From Nocardioides sp. (GTDB lineage Bacteria > Actinomycetota > Actinomycetes > Propionibacteriales > Nocardioidaceae), in assembly GCF_029937575.1 (NCBI RefSeq), contig NZ_JAPYPS010000005.1, forward strand, positions 39,363 to 103,362: a stretch of 64,000 nucleotides of DNA. The letters are read 5' to 3'. A program made the translations under genes and the position numbers. Position 1 is the first letter of the stretch; each line of letters starts with the position of its first letter. Below the pieces are notes generated by a model. It ran no database searches and was not told where the DNA came from. It saw only the letters and a list, made by a program, of their open reading frames with translations. Shown piece after piece: positions 8,575 to 18,200 of this stretch.

Positions 8575-9414
8575 TCACAGCTCGTGCGGGAAGTAGTGCG
8601 TCTTGCCCTGGGCCATCTCGGCCTTGCAGACCCGGGCGATCTGGGCGGCGGTGTCGCGCAGGGCGTTCTGCACTTTCGCCCCGACGTCCGCGCCGGTCGC
8701 GTAGGTGACCGAGACGGCGCCGACCGCGAAGTCGTGGATGATGATCGGCACGGCCGAGGACGACACCCCGGGTTGGGCCTCGTCGCGCTCGTGGGCGATG
8801 GCGTCGCCACGCACCTTGCGCAGCTCGATGACGAGCTCGTCGACGTCGGTGACGGTGGCGCCGCTCATCAACGGCATGGGACGGGGCAAGAATGACTCGA
8901 GGTCCTCGAGGTTCTCCGAGGCAAGCAGGATCTTGCCGAGGGCGGTGGCGTTGGCGGGCAGTCGGGAGCCGACCCCGGCGCGGTGCTCGGGGGCACCGTG
9001 CCGGGCCATCTTGTCGAGGAAGAGCACGTCGAACTGGCGCAGGACGCCGAGCTCGACGCTCAGCCCCGACCACCGGTGCAGCGCGGCGAGGAACGGTAGG
9101 GCGTTGTCGCGCATGCCGCCGGCGGGGGTGTTGACGGCGAGCTGCAACAGGTCGAGGCTGACGACGTAGCCGGAGCGGTGGGTCTCGACCGCACCGAGAT
9201 CGATGAGTCGGGCGATGAGTCGGTGCACCGTCGACTTGGGCAGCCCCGAGGCCCGTGAGAGCTCACTGAGGGTCATCACCCGCGACTCGGAGTTGAACGC
9301 CCGCAGCAGGTCGAAGGCCTTGGACAGGATCGAGGGAGGCTCGGCGGCAGGAACTGAGCGCACCTCGTCGTCCACTCCTCGCACCGTCCCGGGCTCGTCT
9401 GTGATGCCGGTCAT
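8575..9414 (-). CDS. IclR-family transcriptional regulator
   Basis: 279-residue IclR regulator. An N-terminal winged helix (about 30-95) contains TLSELSRASGLPKSTVHRLI, and a C-terminal effector-binding domain contains the typical SRLPANATALGKILLAS segment. IclR proteins often control aromatic catabolism and sense pathway intermediates. It is convergent with the kinase gene (21 bases apart) and divergent from the amidohydrolase at 9509; the shared 94-base intergenic region contains a GTTCC-N7-GGAAC repeat. The ATG at 9414 gives the usual length; longer upstream reading would overlap the divergent gene. Confidence 0.9.
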   Translation of the reverse strand: MTGITDEPGTVRGVDDEVRSVPAAEPPSILSKAFDLLRAFNSESRVMTLSELSRASGLPKSTVHRLIARLIDLGAVETHRSGYVVSLDLLQLAVNTPAGGMRDNALPFLAALHRWSGLSVELGVLRQFDVLFLDKMARHGAPEHRAGVGSRLPANATALGKILLASENLEDLESFLPRPMPLMSGATVTDVDELVIELRKVRGDAIAHERDEAQPGVSSSAVPIIIHDFAVGAVSVTYATGADVGAKVQNALRDTAAQIARVCKAEMAQGKTHYFPHEL

Positions 9415-9449
9415 GGTAGCCGAGCAGATGTTCGGGGGCGGTGGCTCGT

Positions 9450-9466
9450 GTTCCGGTCCCTGGAAC
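9450..9466. promoter_or_regulatory. Candidate IclR operator between divergent genes
   Basis: Inverted repeat GTTCC-N7-GGAAC lies 35 bases upstream of the IclR start codon and 42 bases upstream of the amidohydrolase start. Position and symmetry suit an autoregulatory operator; binding is inferred. Confidence 0.4.
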
Positions 9467-9508
9467 GGGTCCTGATCGGGCCACGGGGTGCGCTCATAGC
9501 GTCGGCGC

Positions 9509-10513
9509 ATGCGGATCGTCGATGTGCACGCCCACCTCTTCCCACCCGGGGTCGCGTCCGGCCCCGGGCTCCCGCGGCTCGAGGTCGATGACGCGACCGG
9601 CGGGCGCCTGATGATCGACGACCGGGTCTTCCGCACAGTGTCGGCAGCTCTTTGGGACGTCGATGCGCGCCTGACCGAGCTTGACGCGCAGGACGTGCAG
9701 CTGCAGGTCGTCTCGCCGGTGCCAGTGACCCTCGAGGTCGACGGAATCCCCGATGGCGCGGCGTTCCACCGCTCCCTCAACGAGGGCATCGCCGCCGCGG
9801 TGGCCAGGGCGCCCGACCGGCTCGTCGGACTGGGTGCCGTGCCCACCGAGGACGTCGGCGCTGCGATCGACGAGCTCGAGCACGCCGTGACCGGACTGGG
9901 TCTCGCCGGGGTCGAGATCGGCGCGCGGACCGGCGGCAGGGAGCTTGATGATCCGGCGCTCCTGCCGCTCTTCCGGGCCGCTGACGCCCTGGGAGCGTTG
10001 GTGTTCGTGCATCCGCTCGGGGGCGGTGCCGGCGCCGTACGACGCACCGGTCAGCCCTACGACTTCGGGCTCGGGATGCTGACCGACACCGCTCTGGCGG
10101 CGAGCGCGCTGGTCTTCGGTGGGGTGCTCGACGCCTGTCCCGGCCTGCGTGTGCTGCTGGCCCACGGCTGCGGCACCTTCGCCTGGGCTCACCCGCGGCT
10201 CTCGGCGGGATCCGCACTCGGCGGCGACCACTCTTCGGGTGACCATGACGCGTTGGTGCGCCGGCTCTGGGTCGACACCCTCGTCTTCGACCCCGCCCAG
10301 CTAGGGCTCCTGGCCCACCGCTTCGGTGCCGACCACGTGATGGTCGGCTCGGATCACCCCTTCATCCCCGGACAGCTCGAGGACGCTCGTGACCTCGTGG
10401 GTGCCGCCGTCCGCCGTGGCGACCTGACTGACGAGGAGGGCGCCGCCGTGCTGGCCCACAACGCTTTGGCCCTCCTGGGTGTCGGCCCGGCCATCGCTTC
10501 TGTGCGAAGGTGA
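9509..10513 (+). CDS. Amidohydrolase-family TIM-barrel metalloenzyme (ACMSD/decarboxylase-like)
   Basis: 334-residue metal-dependent hydrolase beginning with the strand-1 metal motif VDVHAHLFP (His7, His9). Later landmarks are FVHPLGG, LLAHGCGTFAWAHPRL and GSDHPF with the strand-8 Asp. This layout matches the ACMSD/gamma-resorcylate decarboxylase branch, which decarboxylates aromatic or ring-opened acids, rather than amide hydrolases. It probably handles a carboxylated intermediate of the pathway (inference). It is separated from the monooxygenase gene by 4 bases, so the two form an operon divergent from iclR. Confidence 0.82.
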   Translation: MRIVDVHAHLFPPGVASGPGLPRLEVDDATGGRLMIDDRVFRTVSAALWDVDARLTELDAQDVQLQVVSPVPVTLEVDGIPDGAAFHRSLNEGIAAAVARAPDRLVGLGAVPTEDVGAAIDELEHAVTGLGLAGVEIGARTGGRELDDPALLPLFRAADALGALVFVHPLGGGAGAVRRTGQPYDFGLGMLTDTALAASALVFGGVLDACPGLRVLLAHGCGTFAWAHPRLSAGSALGGDHSSGDHDALVRRLWVDTLVFDPAQLGLLAHRFGADHVMVGSDHPFIPGQLEDARDLVGAAVRRGDLTDEEGAAVLAHNALALLGVGPAIASVRR

Positions 10514-10517
10514 CGCG

Positions 10518-11723
10518 GTGACGACTCAGGGCGTGACGGTGGTGGGCGGCGGTCCGCACGGACTTCTGCACGCGCTCGCCCTCGCCCGGGCAGGCATCGA
10601 CGTCACGGTGCTGGAGGCGCGCCCGCCGCGCACGACCGGCTCGCCCCGGGCGATGACCTTCCATTGGTCGATGATGCAGGGGCTCGACCGGCTGGGCATC
10701 CTCGAGGAGGCGCTCTCCCGCGGCATCATCCACCAGGTGTGGTCACTCAACGTGCTGGCCACCGGGGAGCGGATGGCGCTCGAGCTCGACGTGCTGGCCG
10801 GCGACATCGAGCATCCCTTCACCCTGCACCTGCCGCAGGAGCAGCTTGGCGAGATCATCCTGTCCCGCCTGGCGGAGCACGCCCACGTGCACCTGGAGTG
10901 GAACACCCGCGTGCAACGGCTCGTCCAGGACAGCGATGGAGTCAACGTGCTCGCCGACTCGCCCGACGGGGAGCGAGAGTACCGGTCGTCCTGGGTGGTT
11001 GGCGCCGACGGTGCGACCAGCGCCGTACGACGCGCGATCGGCCTGGGCCTGCCCGGCGTCACGTGGCCGGAGCGCTTCGTGGCCGCCAACCTCCGCTACG
11101 ACTTCGCGGCGCTCGGCTACGAGGTCTCCACGCTGCAGCTCGACCCGACCGACGGCGCCCTGGTGGCGCAGATCGACGACCAGGGACTGTGGCGCTACCT
11201 GTACGCCGAGAGTCTCAAGCTCCCCGAGGAGACGGTCGGCGACCGGATGGGCGAGGTCCTGCGGCGGGTGCTGCCTGGGGGACCGCTGCCCGAGATCGAG
11301 GCCTACGCGGCCCACCGCATGCACCAGCGGGTAGCCGACCGCTTCCGGGTCGGGCGGGTGCTGCTGCTCGGCGACGCGGCCCACGTCACCAACCCGACCA
11401 GCGCCTACGGGCTGGCCGGCGGCTACTTCGACTCCGAGTGCCTCGTCGAGGCGCTGTCGGCCGTCATCCACGACGGCGCGGGAGACGACATCCTCGACCG
11501 CTACTCCGAGGTCCGCCGCCGCGTCTTCACCGACCTCGCCTCGCCGGTGTCGACGGAGTCCAAGCAGCTGCTGTGGAACTCGGCGAAGCCCGGTCGCCTC
11601 CAGGGCGAGATCGAGCGGTTCCGCCACATCACCGCGAGCCGAGCCCGGCAACGCGAGTACCTCCTCGTCGCGCGCGGCCTGCAGAGCGCGCCGCTGCGCT
11701 CGCGCCGGCCCAGCGCGATCTGA
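10518..11723 (+). CDS. FAD-dependent aromatic hydroxylase/monooxygenase
   Basis: 401-residue class A flavoprotein monooxygenase (PHBH/MhpA/PheA superfamily). It has an N-terminal FAD dinucleotide motif VVGGGPHGLL (8-17), the DG motif in VVGADGATSAVRR and the GD motif LLLGDAAHVTNPTSAYGLA (about 284-302). It lacks the long C-terminal thioredoxin-like domain of phenol hydroxylases. A role in ring or side-chain hydroxylation ahead of extradiol cleavage is likely. GTG 10518 is chosen because AAGG lies 8 bases upstream and the protein then begins close to the FAD strand. A 14-bp tandem duplication spans its stop codon. Confidence 0.87.
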   Translation: MTTQGVTVVGGGPHGLLHALALARAGIDVTVLEARPPRTTGSPRAMTFHWSMMQGLDRLGILEEALSRGIIHQVWSLNVLATGERMALELDVLAGDIEHPFTLHLPQEQLGEIILSRLAEHAHVHLEWNTRVQRLVQDSDGVNVLADSPDGEREYRSSWVVGADGATSAVRRAIGLGLPGVTWPERFVAANLRYDFAALGYEVSTLQLDPTDGALVAQIDDQGLWRYLYAESLKLPEETVGDRMGEVLRRVLPGGPLPEIEAYAAHRMHQRVADRFRVGRVLLLGDAAHVTNPTSAYGLAGGYFDSECLVEALSAVIHDGAGDDILDRYSEVRRRVFTDLASPVSTESKQLLWNSAKPGRLQGEIERFRHITASRARQREYLLVARGLQSAPLRSRRPSAI

Positions 11724-11737
11724 CCAGCGCGATCTGA
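11710..11737. repeat. 14-bp perfect tandem duplication over a stop codon
   Basis: CCAGCGCGATCTGA occurs twice head to tail. The first copy ends exactly with the TGA of the flavin monooxygenase gene and the second lies just downstream, before the convergent phosphatase gene. Confidence 0.9.
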
Positions 11738-11740
11738 CGC

Positions 11741-12502
11741 TCAGCCGACGAGCAGTGCGGTCAGCTCGTCGAGTCGGCGATCTGAGACGCCGGCGGTACG
11801 CAGGAACGCCCGCGCGTCGCCGTACGAACGACGCAGTCCGGCCAGGAACCCGACCATCGTCTCCGGGACCGCGCCGAGCGACTCCGCCGGGAGTGCCGCC
11901 AGTCGCTCGGCGTAGCCGGGGATCTCGCCGAGTCGCTCGAGCAGCGCGGCGGTGTGTTCGGAGGTGAGGGCGTAGTCGGCCACGACCTCCTCGTCGCGCA
12001 CCCCGACGGCCGACAGCAGGACGGCGAGCACGACACCGGTGCGGTCCTTGCCCATCGTGCAATGCACCAGCGCCGGCAGCTGGTCGGCGTCGGTCAGGGT
12101 CGTCACGATCGCCGCGAACGACGGCCGCGAGTGGTCGAGGAAGCGCAGGTAGTGAGCCACCATCGCGGCGGTGGGGTCGTCGAGGTCGGGCACGGCCTCG
12201 CGCCCGCCCGAGCGCAGGGGGGCCAGCAGCACCGTGCGCTCGGCCCAGGCGAGGGCGGTGCTGGTGGCGCCGGCGATCTCCCCCCGGCTGCGCAAGTCGA
12301 TCCGCAGCCTCAGCCCGACCTCGTCGACGAGCACCGCGGCCTGGTAGGCGTCGAGGAAGTGGGGGGTGGCGCTGCGCAGCAGCTGGCCGTGGCGGGTCGC
12401 GTGGGCGTCGTACGTCGCCAGACCGCCGACGTCTCGCAGGTTGGCGAGGTCCGGGAGACCGGGATGTCCCGAGGAGGTGCCGATCGCGGATCCTGGCTGC
12501 AC
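11741..12502 (-). CDS. Protein-tyrosine/dual-specificity phosphatase (PtpB-like)
   Basis: 253-residue phosphatase of the Y_phosphatase3 family. The P-loop HCTMGKDRTG contains the nucleophile Cys148 and Arg154 with the KDR triplet typical of the mycobacterial PtpB group, which can also accept phosphoinositides. A DLRSRGE strand lies at 69-75, as in this family. Secretion signals are not evident. It stands alone on the minus strand between two plus-strand catabolic units, with a GTG start; it probably has no direct part in the aromatic pathway. Confidence 0.85.
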   Translation of the reverse strand: MQPGSAIGTSSGHPGLPDLANLRDVGGLATYDAHATRHGQLLRSATPHFLDAYQAAVLVDEVGLRLRIDLRSRGEIAGATSTALAWAERTVLLAPLRSGGREAVPDLDDPTAAMVAHYLRFLDHSRPSFAAIVTTLTDADQLPALVHCTMGKDRTGVVLAVLLSAVGVRDEEVVADYALTSEHTAALLERLGEIPGYAERLAALPAESLGAVPETMVGFLAGLRRSYGDARAFLRTAGVSDRRLDELTALLVG

Positions 12503-12604
12503 CAGCGCAGGCTATCGACCTCGTGCGAGTCCACCCGCGCCCGCCGTTCCGTGGACCGGAACCGCGGGAAGCCCCGAAGCGGGCGTACCCCCGACCCTGG
12601 GTGC

Positions 12605-13405
12605 ATGCCCCCAGCTGATGCGGTGCTGCTCGCCGCCAGACGTCTCGTCGACGCCCGCCGTGACGGAGTGCCCTGTCCGCCCGTACGCGACCTGATCGGA
12701 TCCTCCGACGTCGCCACCGCCTATGCCGTGCAGGAGCAGGTCGTCGCCGACCTCCGCTCGCGCGGTGCCCGCGTGGTGGGACGCAAGATCGGGCTCACAT
12801 CGCCTGCCGTGCAGGCGCAGCTCGGCGTGGACCGCCCCGACTTCGGGGTGCTGCTCGACGACATGGACGTCTCCGGCCTCGACGTCGTGCCGCTGTCCGG
12901 CCTGTTCCAGCCCAAGGTCGAGGCGGAGATCGCCTTCGTGCTGGGCTCCGACCTGGCCGAGGGTCCGCTGGACGACGCGCAGGTGCGGGCCGCGGTCGAG
13001 GTTGCGATCCCAGCGCTGGAGATCGTCGACAGCCGGGTCGCGGGATGGGACATCACCTTCGGCGACACGGTCGCCGACAACGGCTCGAGCGCGCTCTACG
13101 TGCTCGGCGCGTCGCGCCTCGGGCTCGACGCGTTCACCCCAGTCGAGGCGCAGATGACGATGCACGTCGGCGACGAGCTGGTCTCCTCCGGCAACGGAGC
13201 CGCTTGCCTCGGGGACCCGCTCGTCGCGCTGGCGTGGCTCGCCCGCACGGCCCTCGATGTCGGCGACCCGCTGCGGGCCGGGCAGGTGGTGCTCTCCGGG
13301 GCGCTCGGCCCGATGGTCGCGGTGTCGCCCGGCACGACGTACGACGCACACATCAGCGGGCTGGGCGCGGTCCGGGTCACGTTCTCCGAGGAGGAGTGGA
13401 CATGA
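12605..13405 (+). CDS. mhpD: 2-oxopent-4-enoate (2-keto-4-pentenoate) hydratase
   Basis: 266-residue fumarylacetoacetate-hydrolase-fold enzyme that adds water to 2-hydroxypenta-2,4-dienoate to form 4-hydroxy-2-oxovalerate. The metal-binding residues line up with MhpD at the same numbers: Glu106 and Glu108 in PKVEAEIAF and Glu139 in [18 protein letters not shown] (59-66) is also conserved. No strong ribosome-binding site precedes ATG 12605, but the length is right for the family. The stop overlaps the next ATG (ATGA), starting a three-gene lower meta-cleavage operon. Confidence 0.93.
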   Translation: MPPADAVLLAARRLVDARRDGVPCPPVRDLIGSSDVATAYAVQEQVVADLRSRGARVVGRKIGLTSPAVQAQLGVDRPDFGVLLDDMDVSGLDVVPLSGLFQPKVEAEIAFVLGSDLAEGPLDDAQVRAAVEVAIPALEIVDSRVAGWDITFGDTVADNGSSALYVLGASRLGLDAFTPVEAQMTMHVGDELVSSGNGAACLGDPLVALAWLARTALDVGDPLRAGQVVLSGALGPMVAVSPGTTYDAHISGLGAVRVTFSEEEWT

Positions 13406-14355
13406 GCACCAAGGTGGCGATCATCGGGTCGGGCAACATCGGCACCGACCTGATGATCAAGGTGATGCGGGTGTCCGAGACCCTCGAGGTCGGTGCGATG
13501 GTCGGCATCGACCCGGCCTCCGACGGGCTCGCCCGCGCGGAGCGGTTCGGCTTCGCGACGACCGCCGACGGAGTCGACGGGCTGATCGCGCTGCCGAGCT
13601 TCGACGAGATCGAGGTCGTCTTCGACGCTACCTCGGCGGGCGCGCACCGTTCCAACGCGGCGCGGCTGGCGCCGTACGGCAAGCGACTGATCGACCTGAC
13701 CCCGGCGGCGATCGGCCCGTTCGTGGTCCCGGCGGTCAACCTTCAGCAGCACCTCGCGGCCCCCAACGTCAACATGGTCACCTGCGGCGGCCAGGCCACG
13801 ATCCCGATCGTCGCGGCGATCTCGCGGGTCACGGCGGTGCCCTACGCCGAGATCGTGGCCTCGATCGCATCCAAGTCGGCTGGTCCGGGCACCCGCGCCA
13901 ACATCGACGAGTTCACCGAGACGACCTCACACGCGATCGTCTCGGTGGGCGGCGCGGCACGGGGGAAGGCGATCATCGTGCTCAATCCCGCGGAGCCGCC
14001 GTTGATCATGCGCGACACCGTGCTCGCCCTCATCGATGACGGCGACCCACTCACCCACGACCGGATCCGCACGTCGATCGCCGAGATGGTCGCCGACGTG
14101 GCGGCGTATGTGCCCGGCTACCGCCTCAAGCAAGAGGTGCAGGTCGTCGCCGTGCCCGACGATCAACCGGTGCACACCCTGACGGGTCCGCTGCCCGAGG
14201 GCCGGCGCGTCACCCACCAGGTGTCGGTTTTCCTCGAGGTCGAGGGTGCTGCGCACTACCTCCCGGCGTACGCCGGCAACCTCGACATCATGACGTCGGC
14301 CGCGCTGCGCGTTGCCGAGCAGATGGTGCTGCGCACCCAGGAGGTCGTCGCATGA
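13402..14355 (+). CDS. mhpF: Acetaldehyde dehydrogenase (acetylating)
   Basis: 317-residue NAD- and CoA-dependent enzyme that converts acetaldehyde to acetyl-CoA. It shows the NAD-binding GSGNIGTDL (9-17) and the catalytic Cys128 in NMVTCGGQ. Family members (DmpF, MhpF, BphJ) form a channelling complex with the aldolase encoded next, which matches the overlap of four bases with the downstream gene. Its own ATG overlaps the hydratase stop. Confidence 0.95.
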   Translation: MSTKVAIIGSGNIGTDLMIKVMRVSETLEVGAMVGIDPASDGLARAERFGFATTADGVDGLIALPSFDEIEVVFDATSAGAHRSNAARLAPYGKRLIDLTPAAIGPFVVPAVNLQQHLAAPNVNMVTCGGQATIPIVAAISRVTAVPYAEIVASIASKSAGPGTRANIDEFTETTSHAIVSVGGAARGKAIIVLNPAEPPLIMRDTVLALIDDGDPLTHDRIRTSIAEMVADVAAYVPGYRLKQEVQVVAVPDDQPVHTLTGPLPEGRRVTHQVSVFLEVEGAAHYLPAYAGNLDIMTSAALRVAEQMVLRTQEVVA

Positions 14356-15374
14356 GCACCGCCCAACCGATCCGACTGTTCCTGCAAGACGTGACCTTGC
14401 GCGACGGGATGCACGCCATCCGCCACCGCATCGAGCCAGACGACGTCGGGCGGATCGTGGCGGCGCTCGACGCGGCCGGCGTCGACGGCATCGAGGTCGC
14501 CCACGGCGACGGGCTCGCCGGTGGCTCGCTCAATTATGGCCCTGGGTCGCACTCCGACTGGGAGTGGATCGAAGCAGCCGCCGACAACCTCACCAGCGCT
14601 CGGCTGACCACGCTCCTGCTCCCCGGCATCGGCACGATCGAGGAGCTCAAGCACGCCCACTCCCTTGGGGTGCGCTCGGTGCGAGTCGCGACTCACTGCA
14701 CCGAGGCTGATGTCTCGGCCCAGCACATCCAGACGGCTCGCGACCTCGGGATGGATGTCTCGGGCTTCCTGATGATGAGCCACCTGGCTGACGCCGCGAC
14801 CCTCGCGGCACAGGCGCGCCTGATGGAGTCCTACGGCGCCCAGTGCGTCTACGTCACCGACTCTGGCGGCCGCCTGACCATGGACGGTGTGCGCGAGCGG
14901 GTGCGCGCCTACCGCGACGCTCTCGATCCGTCCACCGAGCTGGGCATCCACGCCCACGAGAACCTCTCGCTCTCGGTGGCCAACTCGGTGGTGGCCGTCG
15001 AGGAGGGTGTGACCCGTGTCGACGCCTCCTTGGCCGGTCAGGGAGCCGGAGCCGGCAACTGTCCCATCGAGCCATTCGTCGCGGTGGCGACCATCAACGG
15101 CTGGGAGCACGGGGCCGACCTGTTCGCCCTCCAAGACGCCGCCGACGACCTGGTGCGGCCCCTGCAGGACCGCCCGGTACGCGTCGACCGGGAAACCCTC
15201 ACACTCGGTTACGCCGGCGTCTACTCGTCGTTCCTCCGTCACGCCGAGGTGGCGGCCGAGCGCCACTGTCTCGACGTGCGCGACATCCTGATGGAGGTCG
15301 GAGCGCGGCGCCTGGTCGGCGGCCAGGAGGACATGATCGTCGACATCGCCCTGGACCTGGCGGCTCGGCGCTGA
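14352..15374 (+). CDS. mhpE: 4-hydroxy-2-oxovalerate aldolase
   Basis: 340-residue TIM-barrel aldolase that splits 4-hydroxy-2-oxovalerate into pyruvate and acetaldehyde. Residues match the DmpG numbering: Arg17 and Asp18 in TLRDGMH, catalytic His21, and the metal ligands His200 and His202 in GIHAHEN. The C-terminal DmpG-like communication domain is present. With the preceding dehydrogenase it should form the bifunctional complex that passes acetaldehyde internally. The ATG overlaps the previous stop. Confidence 0.95.
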   Translation: MSTAQPIRLFLQDVTLRDGMHAIRHRIEPDDVGRIVAALDAAGVDGIEVAHGDGLAGGSLNYGPGSHSDWEWIEAAADNLTSARLTTLLLPGIGTIEELKHAHSLGVRSVRVATHCTEADVSAQHIQTARDLGMDVSGFLMMSHLADAATLAAQARLMESYGAQCVYVTDSGGRLTMDGVRERVRAYRDALDPSTELGIHAHENLSLSVANSVVAVEEGVTRVDASLAGQGAGAGNCPIEPFVAVATINGWEHGADLFALQDAADDLVRPLQDRPVRVDRETLTLGYAGVYSSFLRHAEVAAERHCLDVRDILMEVGARRLVGGQEDMIVDIALDLAARR

Positions 15375-15443
15375 AGAAGACGCTGCAGAGGCGAGCCGAC
15401 GCCAGCGATCCCGCGGCAGCGGAACGCCGGCTCGTGACGCGGC

Positions 15444-17009
15444 TCAGCCCGGGGTGAGGTACGGCGCGCGCACCTCGCGCTTCAGGAGCTTGCCGGTGGG
15501 CGTGCGCGGCAGGCTCTCGACGAAGTCGATGCTGCGCGGCGCCTTGTAGTGCGCCACCCGCTCACGCACGTAGTCGATGAGCTCACGCTCCAGCTCGGCG
15601 CCGGTCGTGACGCCGGGGGCGGCCAGCACGACGCCCTTGACCTGCTCCCCCATCTCGGCGTCCGGCACGCCGATCACGGCGACGTCGTCCACCTTCGGGT
15701 GCAGGGCGAGGAGGTTCTCGACCTCCTGCGGGTAGATGTTGGCCCCACCGGAGATGATCATGAACGAGCGACGGTCGGTCAGGTAGAGGAAGCCCTCGTC
15801 GTCGAGGCGGCCGACGTCGCCGGTCGTCGTCCACGTCGGGTGCCGCGGGTGCTGCGCCTCGGCGGTCTTGACCGGGTCGTTGTGATACACGAACGGCAGC
15901 TCGTCGCGCTCGAAGTAGACCAGCCCGGTCTCCCCGACCGGCAGCTCGGGCTGGTCGTCCTGCTCGTCGTCACAGATCCGTACGACGCCCAGGCCGGCGC
16001 GGCCGACGGACCCGGGGTGGGTGACCCACTCGGCCGAGGTGATGAGGGTGATCCCGTGCACCTCGGTGGCCGCGTAGTACTCCTCGAGCACCGGGCCCCA
16101 CCAGTCGATCATCTGCTGCTTGACCTCGACCGGGCACGGTGCGGCTGCGTGCACGGCGACGCGCAGCGTGGAGACGTCGTACTGCTGGCGCACCTCGACC
16201 GGCAGCTTGAGCATCCGCACGAACATCGTCGGCACCCACTGGCTGTGGGTCACGGCATACCGCTCGATCAGGGAGAGTGACTGCTCGGCGTCGAACTTCG
16301 GCATCACCACGACCGTGCCGCCGGTGGCCTGCGTCATCACGCAGTAGCGCAGCGGTGCTGCGTGGTAGAGCGGGGCGGGGGAGAGGTACACGGTGTCCGT
16401 CCCGAACCCGAAGCGCGTGCCGAACACGGCGGCCATGGTGTTCCACGGCTGGTCGATCGTCAGGGACGGCATCGGGGGCCGGATCCCCTTGGGTCGGCCG
16501 GTGGTGCCCGAGGAGTAGAGCATGTCCTGTCCGACCGGCTCGGCCTCGTCGCGCACCGGCGACGCGGTGGCGAGCACGTCGTCGAGGTCGTCGAAGCCAT
16601 CGACCGCGCCCCCGAATGCCAGTCGCACCACCAGCTCGGGCATCGCGGCGGCGACACCCACGGCGATCTCGGACTTGCCGGCCGAGACGACGAGCGCCTT
16701 GGCGCCGGAGTCGCGCAGGATGTAGAGGACCTCGTCGAGGCCGAGGTGGGTGTTGATGGCGGTGACGTAGAGCCCGCTGCGCATCGCGGCCCAGTAGGCG
16801 TCGAAGTAGCGGGGGTGGTTCTCCGAGAGGATCGCGACGCAGTCGCCGCGCTCCAGACCGCGGTCGCGCAACGCGTGGGCGAGCCGCACCGATCGGTCCT
16901 CGAGCTGGGCGTAGGTGACGACCTCTCTCTGGTCGCCGAGCGGGTCGATCATGACGACGGCGGGCTTGTCGGGGTGCAGGGCAGCGTGCTTGCCGGGGTA
17001 CATCGTCAT
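15444..17009 (-). CDS. AMP-forming acyl-CoA ligase (FadD-like) 1
   Basis: 521-residue ANL-superfamily enzyme that activates a carboxylic acid as acyl-AMP and then acyl-CoA. It shows the P-loop YSSGTTGRPKG (165-175), an A5-like YYAATEVHGIT, the hinge region GDVGRLDDEGFLYLTDR and the C-terminal catalytic-Lys motif PRTPTGKLLKRE near residue 510. The chain type cannot be fixed from sequence. It follows the kinase gene at 17049 by 39 bases on the same strand, so the pair is likely driven by the palindrome-bearing promoter at 18131-18150. Confidence 0.9.
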   Translation of the reverse strand: MTMYPGKHAALHPDKPAVVMIDPLGDQREVVTYAQLEDRSVRLAHALRDRGLERGDCVAILSENHPRYFDAYWAAMRSGLYVTAINTHLGLDEVLYILRDSGAKALVVSAGKSEIAVGVAAAMPELVVRLAFGGAVDGFDDLDDVLATASPVRDEAEPVGQDMLYSSGTTGRPKGIRPPMPSLTIDQPWNTMAAVFGTRFGFGTDTVYLSPAPLYHAAPLRYCVMTQATGGTVVVMPKFDAEQSLSLIERYAVTHSQWVPTMFVRMLKLPVEVRQQYDVSTLRVAVHAAAPCPVEVKQQMIDWWGPVLEEYYAATEVHGITLITSAEWVTHPGSVGRAGLGVVRICDDEQDDQPELPVGETGLVYFERDELPFVYHNDPVKTAEAQHPRHPTWTTTGDVGRLDDEGFLYLTDRRSFMIISGGANIYPQEVENLLALHPKVDDVAVIGVPDAEMGEQVKGVVLAAPGVTTGAELERELIDYVRERVAHYKAPRSIDFVESLPRTPTGKLLKREVRAPYLTPG

Positions 17010-17048
17010 CTCCTTGTCGGTAGGTGTCTCGCGGATGGGGGCGGTCGG

Positions 17049-18116
17049 TCAGGCGCCGCGCAGGGCGGCGTCGCTGGCCGCCGCCGCGCGCTCGAGCGCG
17101 CGCTCCAGCAACGGTCCGACCATGTCGCCGATGCCGTCGAAGCCGTCACCGACGGTCGTGCCCTGCAGGTGCCGACTGTGGATCTGCTCGAGGATCACCG
17201 CGATCTTGAAGTCGGCGAAGACGATGTACCAGTCGACGTCGTCGATGGCGAGGTCGCGACGCGTGGCGTAGCCCTCGACCACCCCGCGCGCGTCCAGGAA
17301 GCCCGGCAGCGCGGTCGCTCCCTGGGTGATCGGGTTGAAGAACTGCCCGGCCTCGTCCCAGAAGCTGACCAGCACCCCGAGGTCGGCGAGGGTGTCGCCG
17401 AGCGTGGCCATCTCCCAGTCGAGTACACCGAGGATCCGGGTGGGGTCGTCGTGGGCGACCATGATGTTGTCGATCTTGTAGTCGCCGTGCACGATCCCGG
17501 GGAACCGCGTCGGCGGCAGCGAGCGGGTCAGGCGGGCGAGCAGCTCGGCCGGCTCGGAGCGCTCGGTGGTGGCGACGGCTTCCCACTGCCGGCCCCAGCG
17601 CGAGACCTGCCGCTCGAGGTAGCCGTCGGGCCGTCCCCAGCCCTCGAGCCCGACGTCTGCGGGGTGGATGGAGTGCAGGTCGACCAGGGTGTCCAGCATC
17701 GACGCGCTGATGCCGGACCGTTCGGACTCGCTCATCGTCGCGGTGTCGGCCGGGGTGCGGAAGGTGCGACCGTCGAGACGGTCCATCACGTAGAACGGCG
17801 CTCCGAGCACGGCCTCGTCCTCGCAGTGCACCAGGACGCGGGGCACCGGGACCGCCGAGTCGACCAGCGCGCTCATCACCCGGGCCTCCCGACCCATGTC
17901 GTGACCCGAGGCGACGTACTCGCCGTACGGCGGCCGGCGCAGGATCCAGTCGTGGGTGCCGTCGGTCAGGGCGTACGTCGGGTTCGACCGTCCTCCCGCG
18001 ACCAGGTCGGCCTTCAGGGCTCCGGCGAGTCCGCCCTCGACGACCTCGTCGAGGTAGGGCGTGAGTGCAGCCAGGTCGAGCGCAGGTGCGATGCGGTCGG
18101 CATCAGTCGCGGTCAT
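17049..18116 (-). CDS. APH-fold kinase, ACAD10/11-kinase-like
   Basis: 355-residue phosphotransferase with the catalytic loop IVHGDYKIDNIM and the metal-binding LDWEMATLGDTLADLG, the exact style seen in the kinase domain of ACAD10/11 and bacterial relatives that phosphorylate hydroxyacyl-CoAs. ATG 18116 has GAGGAGG just upstream. First gene of an operon with the acyl-CoA ligase at 15444. A CG-centred palindrome overlaps its promoter 15 to 34 bases upstream. A role in hydroxy-acid catabolism is inferred from family and neighbours. Confidence 0.82.
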   Translation of the reverse strand: MTATDADRIAPALDLAALTPYLDEVVEGGLAGALKADLVAGGRSNPTYALTDGTHDWILRRPPYGEYVASGHDMGREARVMSALVDSAVPVPRVLVHCEDEAVLGAPFYVMDRLDGRTFRTPADTATMSESERSGISASMLDTLVDLHSIHPADVGLEGWGRPDGYLERQVSRWGRQWEAVATTERSEPAELLARLTRSLPPTRFPGIVHGDYKIDNIMVAHDDPTRILGVLDWEMATLGDTLADLGVLVSFWDEAGQFFNPITQGATALPGFLDARGVVEGYATRRDLAIDDVDWYIVFADFKIAVILEQIHSRHLQGTTVGDGFDGIGDMVGPLLERALERAAAASDAALRGA

Positions 18117-18130
18117 GGGTCCTCCTCGGT

Positions 18131-18150
18131 AACCGAACGTTCGCTAGGTT
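18131..18150 (-). promoter_or_regulatory. Operator site A (TetR-type palindrome)
   Basis: AACCGAACGTTCGCTAGGTT, containing the perfect palindrome CGAACGTTCG (18134-18143), lies directly upstream of the kinase gene. It is one of six related sites in the window with consensus ACCGAACGNWCGYT. Confidence 0.7.
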
Positions 18151-18200
18151 ACGCGAGAACGGATCGATGCGCGACCTGTCCGGTCACGGGCCCGGCGAGG

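Noticed and set aside
11741..12502. Tyrosine phosphatase as part of the aromatic pathway
   Set aside because: Opposite strand to its catabolic neighbours, no overlap or shared promoter signal; probably only located there.
15360..15440. Possible terminator between the aldolase and the convergent ligase gene
   Set aside because: Only a 7-bp CGGCTCG/CGAGCCG repeat with a loop of more than 20 bases; too weak to list as a feature.
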